Source of the DNA: JADGNF01 sp964582085
Lineage (GTDB): Archaea; Thermoproteota; Bathyarchaeia; Bathyarchaeales; Bathycorpusculaceae
Assembly: GCA_964582085.1 (NCBI GenBank)
Contig: CAZOPV010000002.1
Coordinates: 1 to 64,000 of the forward strand
Length of the DNA stretch: 64,000 nt
Direction: 5' to 3'
In this document: positions 17,060 to 25,606 of the stretch, one piece after another
Layout of the letters: every line of letters begins with the position of its first letter
How positions within the stretch are numbered: position 1 is the stretch's first letter
Notes under the pieces: generated by a model
What the model was told of the DNA's origin: nothing
Database searches by the model: none
Seen by the model: the letters and a program-made list of their open reading frames with translations, nothing else
Program-made: the position numbers and the translations under genes

Positions 17060-18364
17060 ATGACAAATGTTTCAGTAAGAAAAACATTGGAGTTAAACGG
17101 AGAAGTCTATGCGCCTGCTTCTAAAGCTTACACCCAGAGGTTACTCGTTGCCGCAGCGCTTTCAGAGGGTAACTCAAAAGTTGTGAATCCTTTGTTTTCT
17201 GACGACACAGAGGCTACGCTGCGTGCAGTTAGAGCTTTAGGGGCAAAAGTCTCTGTGACAGATGACTGTTGGATCGTACAGGGAGTCACTCCAATTCAAG
17301 GTTCAAAGCAAACTGTTGACTGCGGAGAGTCAGGCGCCACCTTACGCTTTATGATTCCCATCGCTGCTTTGGCGGTGCAACCGACCATTTTTGTAATGCG
17401 TGAATCTCTGGCAAAACGACCCATCGAGCCCTTGCTGCAAAGCCTAAAAAGACTTGGTGTTGACACTTGTCTACAAAAAGTCGATGGTAACCTCGCCGTA
17501 CATGTAGAAGGCGGCGGCATACGAGGAGGCAAAACTGACCTGCCTGGCGATGTGAGTAGCCAATTTGTTTCAGGACTCATGTTTGCTTGTCCCATGGCAC
17601 AAAAGGCTACGGACTTGCAGCTTACAACGCCGCTGGAATCCAAAAGTTACGTACGAATGACCCAGTCGGTGCTTGCTAAACATGGCATAAAAGTTGAAAT
17701 TTCCCCCGACTTCATGCACTTTCATATACCCGCAAACCAGAAATATTCTCCCCACGACGACAAGGTGCCTGGAGATTTCTCTTCTGCCGCATTTCTTTTG
17801 GCTGCCGCGGCTATCACCAAATCAGATGTTACAATTAAAAACCTTGATTTTAAAGCAGTTCAGGGTGACAAAGTCATATTGGATATTCTAAAACAGATGG
17901 GTGTGCGCGGCAAAGTTTGCAATGGCAACGTGAAAATCACGGGGAGCGGTGACTACCTTGAAGCCGTGGATCTCGACGCGAGAGATATACCTGATTTAGT
18001 GCCAATTTGCTCAGTGCTTGCTTGCTTCGCCAATGGCACTTCAAAAATTCACGATGCTAAGCGGCTCAGGCTCAAAGAATCTGACAGGTTAGAGTCAATT
18101 TACGTGGAGTTGAGGAACCTGGGTGCACAAATAGACATCGATTACAGTAGTTTAACCATTAAAGGTCCAAGCTCCCTTTTCGGTGTTCCCATTGACCCTT
18201 TTAATGATCACAGGATAGCAATGTCTTGTGCAGTGGCGGCGTTGCGTGCAGAAGGCGAAACGGTGATCCAAGACGCGGAATGTATTCGAAAATCTTATCC
18301 GCGCTTCTTTACTGATTTACGTAAGTTAGGGGCTGATGTGGTTGGCGGGGAATTCAATAGGTAA
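17060..18364 (+). CDS. aroA: 3-phosphoshikimate 1-carboxyvinyltransferase (EPSP synthase)
   Basis: A 434-residue enzyme that joins shikimate 3-phosphate and PEP. PASKAYTQRLLVAAALSEG holds the N-terminal lysine site; CGESGATLRFMIPIAAL, KRPIEPLLQSL, PGDVSSQFVSGLMFA and KESDRLESI are family blocks. In most EPSP synthases the first block reads PGSKS; here it is PASKA, so the usual Gly and second Ser are both Ala. That region also affects glyphosate sensitivity in other family members, but no inference is made here. It starts two bases after aroK and its 3' end overlaps aroC by 29 bases. Confidence 0.96.
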   Translation: MTNVSVRKTLELNGEVYAPASKAYTQRLLVAAALSEGNSKVVNPLFSDDTEATLRAVRALGAKVSVTDDCWIVQGVTPIQGSKQTVDCGESGATLRFMIPIAALAVQPTIFVMRESLAKRPIEPLLQSLKRLGVDTCLQKVDGNLAVHVEGGGIRGGKTDLPGDVSSQFVSGLMFACPMAQKATDLQLTTPLESKSYVRMTQSVLAKHGIKVEISPDFMHFHIPANQKYSPHDDKVPGDFSSAAFLLAAAAITKSDVTIKNLDFKAVQGDKVILDILKQMGVRGKVCNGNVKITGSGDYLEAVDLDARDIPDLVPICSVLACFANGTSKIHDAKRLRLKESDRLESIYVELRNLGAQIDIDYSSLTIKGPSSLFGVPIDPFNDHRIAMSCAVAALRAEGETVIQDAECIRKSYPRFFTDLRKLGADVVGGEFNR

Positions 18365-19454
18365 AGAATTTGTGGTAACCTCGTTTGGAGAAAGCCACGG
18401 CAAACTTGTGGGAGTCATCGTGGACGGTTGCCCAGCGGGGCTCCCCTTTTCAGAAGCTGAAGTGCAAGCGGAACTGAACCAAAGAATCCCACTTGAAAAA
18501 CGCGAGATTGTTTCAAGCCGAGTCGAAAAAGACGTAGTAGAAATTTTCTCTGGCGTTTTCAATGGCTTCACCACAGGTGCACCCATATGTATGATGGTGA
18601 AAAATAAGGAAACGAAATCCAGCGACTACGACGCCATCAAAGACTTGCCCAGACCCGCTCACGCCGACTACACTGCGCACGTGAAGTATAGCGGCTTTAA
18701 CGATTACCGCGGGGGAGGTCGTTTTTCAGGCAGAGTCACCGTGGCTCTCATAATGGCGGGATCAATTGCCAAAAAGCTCCTACATGCCTTTGGCGTTGAT
18801 GTCTTGGCATATACAACTTCTATAGGTAAAGTGAAAATGGAGGACAAAAACTTCACCTTCACTGAAATCCAGAAACGGAAATTTGAATCCTCAGTGAGAT
18901 GTCCTGATTTGGTAGCCGCCAAAAGGATGGAAGATGTCATTGTTGAGGCTAAAAAAGAAGGTGAAAGCTTGGGCGGTATAATAGAATGTGTTGCCTTAAA
19001 TGTACCTGCAGGCGTCGGCGAACCGTTGTTTGATGCATTGGACGCTGAATTGGCCAAAGTTCTGTTTACTGTTCCCGCCGTAAAAGCAGTAGAGTTCGGC
19101 ACAGGTTTTGCAGCTGCGCAGTTAAAAGGTTCCGAAAACAACGATGCTTTCCGCATCCAAAACGGGAAAGTGGTCACTGAAACCAATATGGCAGGCGGCA
19201 TCCTAGGCGGGATATCTTCAGGTATGCCAATTCTGGTGAGGGTTGCGGTAAAGCCGACCCCATCGATCGCGAAAGAACAGAAAACTGTGAACCTGGTCAA
19301 AATGGAAGATGCCACTGTGACAGTGGAAGGCAGACATGACCCCTGTGTGGTTCCCAAAGCGGTGCCCGTGGTAGAAGCAGCTGTCGCAGTAACTTTGGCT
19401 GATCACATGTTACGTGGTGGGTTCATACCAAGAACGTTGAAGAGGCACAAATGA
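18336..19454 (+). CDS. aroC: chorismate synthase
   Basis: A 372-residue FMN-dependent enzyme that converts EPSP to chorismate. The N-terminus GKEFVVTSFGESHGKLVG, the signature GGGRFSGRVTVAL and the C-terminal GRHDPCVVPKAVPVVEA are all present. ATG 18336 lies inside aroA (29-base overlap); a TTG two codons later (18342) is an alternative that would start LAGNSIGK, closer to the family consensus. Overlap with the following mutase is ATGATG. Confidence 0.96.
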   Translation: MWLAGNSIGKEFVVTSFGESHGKLVGVIVDGCPAGLPFSEAEVQAELNQRIPLEKREIVSSRVEKDVVEIFSGVFNGFTTGAPICMMVKNKETKSSDYDAIKDLPRPAHADYTAHVKYSGFNDYRGGGRFSGRVTVALIMAGSIAKKLLHAFGVDVLAYTTSIGKVKMEDKNFTFTEIQKRKFESSVRCPDLVAAKRMEDVIVEAKKEGESLGGIIECVALNVPAGVGEPLFDALDAELAKVLFTVPAVKAVEFGTGFAAAQLKGSENNDAFRIQNGKVVTETNMAGGILGGISSGMPILVRVAVKPTPSIAKEQKTVNLVKMEDATVTVEGRHDPCVVPKAVPVVEAAVAVTLADHMLRGGFIPRTLKRHK

Positions 19455-19723
19455 TGGTTGACCTCAAACAACTGCGTTGTCAAGTGGATGAAATAGATGA
19501 GCAAATCCTTTTGGCTCTAAGCAAACGCGTCCAGATCTGCAAAGCCATCGGCATTGCAAAAAAAGAGCAGCAAAAACCAATCAAAGATATCAAGCGGGAA
19601 AACGAGGTCATTAAACGCGTCAGAGAAACAGCCCAAAAGCTAGCTCTTGATCCAGACCAAATTGAGGCGGTGTACCGAGAAATAGTTAATATGTGCAGTG
19701 CCGTTCAAGAATCAAGAGAATAG
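19451..19723 (+). CDS. aroQ: chorismate mutase (AroQ type)
   Basis: A 90-residue all-helical mutase converting chorismate to prephenate, first step toward phenylalanine and tyrosine. Active-site residues can be recognised in LRCQVDEIDEQILLALSKRVQIC near the N-terminus and in KRENEVIKRVRETA. It is the free-standing single-domain form, with tyrA and pheA as separate genes. It overlaps the chorismate synthase stop codon by 4 bases. Confidence 0.93.
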   Translation: MMVDLKQLRCQVDEIDEQILLALSKRVQICKAIGIAKKEQQKPIKDIKRENEVIKRVRETAQKLALDPDQIEAVYREIVNMCSAVQESRE

Positions 19724-19760
19724 CGAAAAATGGTAACTCTTTACGGAGAGTTCAAAAAAT

Positions 19761-20840
19761 ATGTTGTATGAAATAAACGAGAAAGCTCTGAAACTTGAAA
19801 GTGAAGGAAAAAAAATAATTCGACTAAACCTTGGCGATCCAGATATGGATACGCCGCCTGAAATCGTGGAAGCAGCGTATGCTTCTATGAAGGCAGGTAA
19901 AACCAAGTATTCATCGTCGTATGGCGAGAAAAAGCTCAGAGAAAAAATTGCTGAGGTTCACGGCGTCAAAGCCGAAAACGTTGTCATTACGCCAGGTTCA
20001 AAGTACGCCGTGTTCGCTACTATGTTCCTGATGCTTAAGAGTGGGGGAAACGTGATCATACCCACTCCCTACTGGACTGCTTATGATTTAATTGCTAAAA
20101 GTGTTGGTGCTAAGACCAAGCTGCTGCGTACTGAAATGGAAGATTGTTGGAAAATAAACATAGAAACCCTTGAGAAGTTAGTTGATGAAAATACCAAAAT
20201 GATTGTTCTCAATAACCCAAATAACCCAACAAGCAAAGCCATGGACACCGAAACTCTCGAATGCATCATAGAATTAGCTGACAGAAAAAAAATTACAATT
20301 CTATCAGACGAGGTTTACGCTGCAATAAGCTTCAATAAAACCAAGAGCATACTTGACTATGACAACGAATATAAACACATAGTCTCCAACGGCTTCTCTA
20401 AAACCTTCACTATGACCGGTTGGCGCATTGGCTATTTGATAGGGAGCAAAATGTTTATTGATAACATAACTAAACTGAATCAGATAACTTTTAACAATGT
20501 TCCCGTATTTATTCAGGATGCTGCCCTTAAAGGTTTAGAGTTACACCAGAAAATTGCTTCTGCGATCAAAGCCAAATACAAAGAGCGTGCCGATATGGCA
20601 ACCACCAAGTTGTCAGCCGCAGGTTTCAAGTTCACTAAACCTGATGCACCTTTCTATGTATTCCCCAAACTTGACAATTTAGACTCTGAAAGGTTCACTT
20701 TAGACTTGCTCGACAAAGGCGTAGCTGTGGCGCCAGGCACATCTTTCGGTGACTACCGCGAACATTTCCGCATATCTTTAACTGCACCAAACGACCAAAT
20801 AGAGGTTGGTCTAGACAAAATCTGTGAGGCAGCAACTTAA
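19761..20840 (+). CDS. class I aminotransferase, probably aromatic or aspartate type
   Basis: A 359-residue PLP enzyme of fold type I. LNLGDPDMDTPPEI, NNPNNPTSKAMD, the PLP-lysine motif SNGFSKTFTMTGWRIGY and FRISLTA are clear. Its site between chorismate mutase and prephenate dehydrogenase suggests that it transaminates phenylpyruvate, hydroxyphenylpyruvate or prephenate. It is about 20 residues shorter at the N-terminus than usual, but no earlier start in frame was found; GGAG lies 12 bases before the ATG. A 13-codon ORF (19730-19771) overlaps its start in another frame. Confidence 0.9.
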   Translation: MLYEINEKALKLESEGKKIIRLNLGDPDMDTPPEIVEAAYASMKAGKTKYSSSYGEKKLREKIAEVHGVKAENVVITPGSKYAVFATMFLMLKSGGNVIIPTPYWTAYDLIAKSVGAKTKLLRTEMEDCWKINIETLEKLVDENTKMIVLNNPNNPTSKAMDTETLECIIELADRKKITILSDEVYAAISFNKTKSILDYDNEYKHIVSNGFSKTFTMTGWRIGYLIGSKMFIDNITKLNQITFNNVPVFIQDAALKGLELHQKIASAIKAKYKERADMATTKLSAAGFKFTKPDAPFYVFPKLDNLDSERFTLDLLDKGVAVAPGTSFGDYREHFRISLTAPNDQIEVGLDKICEAAT

Positions 20841-21707
20841 ATGAAAACAGCCATTCTTGGCGCAGGAAAAATGGGCGTATGGTTCGCTAAATTCTGCAAA
20901 GAAAAAGGAGATACTGTAATAATTGCCGATAGAAACGCTGAGAAACTGGCAAAACTCAAAAAAGAACTGGAAATTGAAACCGCTGACTTTGTTGATGCTG
21001 TAAGAGGAGCTGATCGCGTTCTAATATGTGTCTCTATAAATTCTTTTGAGGAGATTGTAAAAAAAATCAGCCCTGCCATCCGGAAAGGCCAAGTCATAAT
21101 GGACATTTGCTCAATCAAAGAATCTCCAGTCAACATCATGCATAAACATCTGAAAAACGCCCTAATTTTGGGTACCCACCCAGCTTTTGGTCCAGGAAGC
21201 AGTACCTTAAAACACAAAGCTTTCATTTTGACCCCCACCACAAGCGAAGAACAAAAGTTAGCGGAAAACTTCAAATCTTGGCTTGAAAAAGAGGGAGCTC
21301 ATGTTTTTATTACAACGCCTCAGCACCACGATGAACTAATGTCCATCGTACTGGGGTTCCCCCATTTTCTGGGCGTAGTTGCATGTGATACCTTGCTTGA
21401 ACAAGTCAACTACTCTGAAACGAAAAAAGTTGCAGGCACAACCTACCGTATGCTGTTCACTTTAGCGGAGGCAGCGGCGTTGGAAACCCCTGAACTGTTT
21501 GCTACTTTGCAGACCAGTTTACCTGACATCGAAGGCATCGAAAAATTGTATATACAAAAGGCACAAGAATGGCTTAAATTGATAAAACAAAAAGATCAAG
21601 AGACTCTTATAAAAAAGATCGAATCACTTAAAGCAAAGTTGATGCAGATAAGTGGTGACTACTCCCAGTCGTACGAAATTATGTATAAAATGCTGGAGTC
21701 CACCTAA
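20841..21707 (+). CDS. tyrA: prephenate dehydrogenase
   Basis: 288 residues: an N-terminal Rossmann domain (AILGAGKMGVWFAKFC, then VIIADRN and LICVSINSFEEIV) and a helical dimerisation domain with GTHPAFGPGS and the histidine-rich TPQHHDELMSIVLGFPH. It oxidatively decarboxylates prephenate to hydroxyphenylpyruvate for tyrosine. There is no fused mutase or ACT domain, which fits the separate mutase two genes upstream. It is the last gene of the plus-strand operon and converges with pheA 16 bases away. Confidence 0.93.
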   Translation: MKTAILGAGKMGVWFAKFCKEKGDTVIIADRNAEKLAKLKKELEIETADFVDAVRGADRVLICVSINSFEEIVKKISPAIRKGQVIMDICSIKESPVNIMHKHLKNALILGTHPAFGPGSSTLKHKAFILTPTTSEEQKLAENFKSWLEKEGAHVFITTPQHHDELMSIVLGFPHFLGVVACDTLLEQVNYSETKKVAGTTYRMLFTLAEAAALETPELFATLQTSLPDIEGIEKLYIQKAQEWLKLIKQKDQETLIKKIESLKAKLMQISGDYSQSYEIMYKMLEST

Positions 21708-21723
21708 ACCTCTGGTGAGAGGG

Positions 21724-22539
21724 CTAAGCTGCTTTCGGGTAAGAACCTAAAATTTTAATGAACACCGAATACTTACCCAAGGCTTGAAGTGCTTCACTAC
21801 AAGGTGCTTCGTTTCGATGCCCCTCAAAATCCAGATAAAAATTGTATTCCCACGGTGTATGCTTTGTGGGTCTAGACTCGATTTTAGTCAAGTTGATGTT
21901 TCTTTTAGCAAATTCACCCAGTGCATTATATAGAGATCCTGGTTCATGAACCGCAGCAAAAATTATGGAGGTTTTGTCTTTGCCTGTTGGCGGCGAATCC
22001 TCTTTAGATAAAACAAAAAATCTTGTGTAGTTCTCTTTGTTATCGGCTATGTCGCGGGCAAGAATTTTCATGTCATAAATTTCCGCTGCACGTTCGCTGG
22101 CGACTGCCGCGGCGTTTTTTAACCCTTTCTCTTTAAGCATTTTCACACTGCCTGCAGTGTCATATGTTGGAATCATTTCACGTCCTAATCTTTCCAGAAA
22201 ATTCCGGCATTGCGCTAGCGCTTGCGGATGAGAATAAACTGCCTTCACTTCTTCTAGTTTAGTACTAGGGTTAGCTATTAGGCAGTGCTCAATTTTCACA
22301 ATTACTTCGCCGCAAACTTTTAGATCATACTCCAGAAAGAGGTCATAGTTTTGGTTAACACTGCCTTCCAATGAATTTTCAACAGGCACCACACCATAAG
22401 GAGTTTCATTTTTGGCTACACTTTCAAAAACGCTTCGAAAGTCTTTGCACGGCTTAACTTCTCTACCTGTGCCGAAGAACTTGTAAACTGCGCTTTCGCT
22501 GTATGCGCCGCGTTCTCCTTGGAAAGCTACCCTTTTCAA
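21724..22539 (-). CDS. pheA: prephenate dehydratase with ACT domain
   Basis: A 271-residue enzyme converting prephenate to phenylpyruvate. The catalytic part starts AFQGERGAYSESAVYKFFG and includes PYGVVPVENSLEGSVNQNYDLFLE and the TRFFVLS strand. A C-terminal ACT domain carries NLTKIESRPTKHTPWEYNFYLDFEG, the phenylalanine-binding ESRP motif, so feedback inhibition is expected. It is the last gene of the minus-strand leuCDBA operon, overlapping leuA by 4 bases, so its expression is tied to leucine genes and not to the adjacent shikimate operon. Confidence 0.95.
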   Translation of the reverse strand: MKRVAFQGERGAYSESAVYKFFGTGREVKPCKDFRSVFESVAKNETPYGVVPVENSLEGSVNQNYDLFLEYDLKVCGEVIVKIEHCLIANPSTKLEEVKAVYSHPQALAQCRNFLERLGREMIPTYDTAGSVKMLKEKGLKNAAAVASERAAEIYDMKILARDIADNKENYTRFFVLSKEDSPPTGKDKTSIIFAAVHEPGSLYNALGEFAKRNINLTKIESRPTKHTPWEYNFYLDFEGHRNEAPCSEALQALGKYSVFIKILGSYPKAA

Positions 22540-24077
22540 TTTTTGTTTACCTGCTTTCTGTTCTTAAGTAGACACTTGTTTATACCGTTTATCATGGCTT
22601 CAACGCTTGCCATGACTATGTCTTCTCGGGCTGCTCTTGCTGATACAATGTGTCCTTTTTCATCTTCTACTTTAATCACGACTTCAGCGACAGCATTTGA
22701 GCCGCCTGTTATGGCTTCTAAGCGGTACTCATTTAGCCTAATCTTCTCCAAACTATGGGTGAGCTTGGTTATTGCCTTCAAAACAGCGTCTACAGGGCCA
22801 ACTCCTGTTTCGGCTGCTACGTACTCTTTCCCATCTAAGCTTAAACGAACGGAGGCGGTTGGGATAACTTTGACTCCTGTCATTACAGCTAAGTCGCAAA
22901 GTTCCACAATTTTTTCTTCCTTTATTACTTCCCCCATAACCGCGGAAGCTAATGCAATCAAGTCGGCGTCGGTGACCATTTTGCCTTTGTCGCCTAATTC
23001 TTTTATTCGTTTCACAATTTCCTTCAACTGGTCTTCGGTTGGGTGGATTCCGATTTCTTCAAGTTCTACTTTAATGCCTCGTGTTCCAGCCAGTTTTCCT
23101 GCCACCAGTTTTCTTGTGCGACCAACTAACTCTGGATCTATTGGTTCAAACGTTAGAGGTTTAACGGTGACTCCTCGTGTATGAATGCCTGATTCGTGGG
23201 CAAATGCGTTTTCACCCACAATAGCTTTGTTGGCTTGAACGGGAATTCCTGTTAATGTAGATACCATGCGCGAAGTGCTGTAGAGCAAACGCGTGTTTAC
23301 TCTTGTCTTCATCTTGTAAATTATATGTAACGCCATTACGGTTTCTTCCAAAGAGGCGTTTCCTGCCCTTTCACCTAAACCGTTGACGGTGCAGTGAACT
23401 TGCGTTGCGCCTGCTTCAACTGCCGCTAGAGAGTTGGCAACTGCCATGCCAAAATCATCATGACAGTGAACACTGATGGGAACTTTGACGACTTTTTTTA
23501 GCTCGCATACAAGTGAACTCATGGTTTTCGGGATCATAATTCCTACCGTGTCAGGCACGTTTAAGCGGTCCATGCCTGCGTTTTCTGCGGCTTTACAGAC
23601 TTTTTTCAAAAAAGCTAGTTCAGACCTTGTTGCGTCCATAGGTGAGAATTCACAAGTTATACCGTGTTTTTTAATATACTCTATCGAATCCACCGCTGCT
23701 GAGATAACTTGATCTGGAGTCATGTTGACTGCATACTTCATCTGCACAGGCGATGTGGGTATAAAGACGTGAACAGTATCAACATCACATTCAATAGCTG
23801 TATCTATATCTTTGCGGTTAGCCCGAGAAAGACCACAAATCTCCGTCTCCAAATCTGCCTTGACAATTTCTTTGATAACTTTTTTTTCGCCTTCAGAAGA
23901 ACTTGGAAAGCCTGCTTCGATTGTATCTACACCTAAGCGGCTTAGCTGGCGTGCTATTTCAATTTTATCTTCTATAGTAAGCGAAACTCCAGGTGTTTGC
24001 TCGCCGTCTCTAAGAGTTGTGTCAAAAATGCGGATATAATTGGATCTGGCGCTTTCAGTTTTCATCGTTTCCATCAA
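22536..24077 (-). CDS. leuA: 2-isopropylmalate synthase family, paralogue 2
   Basis: 513 residues with the same domain order as paralogue 1: FDTTLRDGEQTPGVSLTIED, CHDDFGMAVANSLAAVE, NGLGERAGNASLEE, GENAFAHESGIHTRG and a C-terminal LeuA regulatory domain. Operon context (leuC-leuD-leuB-leuA) favours 2-isopropylmalate synthase for leucine. The alternative is citramalate synthase, because archaeal LeuBCD enzymes serve both routes. It overlaps both leuB and pheA by 4 bases. Confidence 0.9.
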   Translation of the reverse strand: MMETMKTESARSNYIRIFDTTLRDGEQTPGVSLTIEDKIEIARQLSRLGVDTIEAGFPSSSEGEKKVIKEIVKADLETEICGLSRANRKDIDTAIECDVDTVHVFIPTSPVQMKYAVNMTPDQVISAAVDSIEYIKKHGITCEFSPMDATRSELAFLKKVCKAAENAGMDRLNVPDTVGIMIPKTMSSLVCELKKVVKVPISVHCHDDFGMAVANSLAAVEAGATQVHCTVNGLGERAGNASLEETVMALHIIYKMKTRVNTRLLYSTSRMVSTLTGIPVQANKAIVGENAFAHESGIHTRGVTVKPLTFEPIDPELVGRTRKLVAGKLAGTRGIKVELEEIGIHPTEDQLKEIVKRIKELGDKGKMVTDADLIALASAVMGEVIKEEKIVELCDLAVMTGVKVIPTASVRLSLDGKEYVAAETGVGPVDAVLKAITKLTHSLEKIRLNEYRLEAITGGSNAVAEVVIKVEDEKGHIVSARAAREDIVMASVEAMINGINKCLLKNRKQVNKN

Positions 24078-25108
24078 CCAGTGGTTCCCGCCAAAGCGGT
24101 AGCAATGGCTTCTGCCATGCCCAAAGTTGTTTTGTTTCCGCCTAAGTCGGGAACAGTATTGTGGCTACGTAGCGTTTGGACTACAGCGTCCTCTATAGCC
24201 GCAGCTGCTTTTGTGCATTTTCCATCAGTGTATTTTTCACCAAGCCAATCAAGCATCATTTTAGCAGCGAGAATCATGGATAGGGGGTTTGCAGTTTGTT
24301 TCCCTGCTCTGTTTGGTGCTGAACCATGAATTGGCTCAAACAGTGCAAAGTTGTCTCCTATGTTTGCGCCTGGAGCCATGCCTAAACCTCCGACGAGTTG
24401 TGCGGCTTCGTCACTAAGTATGTCGCCGAACATGTTGCAGGTGCAAAGTACATCGAACTCTTGGGGCTCCTTTATAAGCCTCATAGAAGCCGCATCCACA
24501 TACAGTTCGTTGAAGGCTATGTCAGGGTATTGTTTGGAAACTTCTCTGCATACATTAGCAAATAATCCATCAGTTATGCGCATAACATTTGCTTTGTGGA
24601 TAGCGGTGACTTTCTTTTTGCCATTGCGTAGCCGTGCGATTTCAAAGGCTTTTTTAGCTATGCGTTCACAGGCTTTTCGGCTGATAACTCGTATGCATAT
24701 AGTTGTGTCGCCCAATGCGTGTTCTAAGCCCTTGTATACGTCTTCAGTGTTTTCCCTAACAAAAATCATGTTAATGTCAGGTCTTGCCGCGGCTGCTGCA
24801 GGATAAGTTTTTATGGGACGCAAGTTAGCGTAGAGATCGAACATTAACCTCAGTTTAACTATGACGTCGGCGGCGCTTTCTCCGACAGGGCCTTTCAGGC
24901 AAGCGTGAGACTCTTTGATTTTCTTTACGCTGTCCTCAGGTAGAGGAACACCTCTTTTTGCTAGGCAAGTGTCCCCTGCCTCAGCGTAGAGTATGTTGAG
25001 TTTTAAGCCGTATTTCTTTTGAGTGGTTTCTAAGATTTTTAGGGTAGCTTCGGTTAATTCAGGGCCAATCCCATCACCTGGGATTAAAGATATTTTATAT
25101 TCGCTCAT
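24074..25108 (-). CDS. leuB: 3-isopropylmalate dehydrogenase family
   Basis: A 344-residue beta-decarboxylating dehydrogenase. LIPGDGIGPELTEATLKIL, FVRENTEDVYKGLEH, the KANVMRITDGLF helix and FEPIHGSAPNRAGKQTANP (NAD-binding loop) identify the family. In the leu operon it should act on 3-isopropylmalate, and on methylmalate if the citramalate route is used. ENTEDVY in the substrate loop is also seen in isocitrate and homoisocitrate homologues, so specificity is inferred from context. Confidence 0.92.
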   Translation of the reverse strand: MSEYKISLIPGDGIGPELTEATLKILETTQKKYGLKLNILYAEAGDTCLAKRGVPLPEDSVKKIKESHACLKGPVGESAADVIVKLRLMFDLYANLRPIKTYPAAAAARPDINMIFVRENTEDVYKGLEHALGDTTICIRVISRKACERIAKKAFEIARLRNGKKKVTAIHKANVMRITDGLFANVCREVSKQYPDIAFNELYVDAASMRLIKEPQEFDVLCTCNMFGDILSDEAAQLVGGLGMAPGANIGDNFALFEPIHGSAPNRAGKQTANPLSMILAAKMMLDWLGEKYTDGKCTKAAAAIEDAVVQTLRSHNTVPDLGGNKTTLGMAEAIATALAGTTG

Positions 25109-25602
25109 TTTTTGTTCATCTTCTTTCGTAAGTTTTCAATTAACCCCCCATCCATAAGTATCTCCATAATGAATGGAGGGAGTTTGGTTCCTTGGAGACT
25201 CTGATTTGTGGTTATATTGGTTATTTTTCCCGTTTCTAAATCTACGGTTACTTCATCCCCGTCTTTTACTGCGTTTGCTATGCCTTTGCATTCGATGACG
25301 GGTAAACCGATGTTTATGCTGTTGCGGAAGAAGATGCGTGCAAACGACTCTGCTATAACGCATTGGACGCCAGCGTGTTTCAACGCTAACGGTGCTTGTT
25401 CTCTGCTGGAGCCGCATCCAAAGTTTCTGTCTCCTACAACCAAGACGCCTTTTTTGGCTTTTTCAGGGAAGGCGGGGTCTAAACCTTCCATTGCGTGTTT
25501 AGCTAAATCTTTCGGGTCGATCAGCGATAGCCATTTACCTGGTAAAATAACGTCTGTGTCAATGTTTTTCCCGAATTTAATAATTTTCCCTTTGGCCTTC
25601 AT
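25105..25602 (-). CDS. leuD: 3-isopropylmalate dehydratase small subunit
   Basis: A 165-residue aconitase swivel-domain subunit that pairs with LeuC to isomerise isopropylmalate. FGKNIDTDVILPGKWL at the N-terminus and VVGDRNFGCGSSREQAPLAL are diagnostic. The length is that of the short archaeal LeuD. It lies 4 bases after leuC and overlaps leuB by 4 bases. Confidence 0.95.
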   Translation of the reverse strand: MKAKGKIIKFGKNIDTDVILPGKWLSLIDPKDLAKHAMEGLDPAFPEKAKKGVLVVGDRNFGCGSSREQAPLALKHAGVQCVIAESFARIFFRNSINIGLPVIECKGIANAVKDGDEVTVDLETGKITNITTNQSLQGTKLPPFIMEILMDGGLIENLRKKMNKK

Positions 25603-25606
25603 TTGG

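Noticed and set aside
18704..19357. A 217-codon antisense frame in aroC
   Set aside because: It is a shadow of the conserved chorismate synthase frame; no start signal and no recognisable motifs.
22519..23184. A 221-codon antisense frame over leuA and the pheA start
   Set aside because: It mirrors the LeuA reading frame and has a low-complexity Ser/Thr-rich translation typical of antisense shadows.
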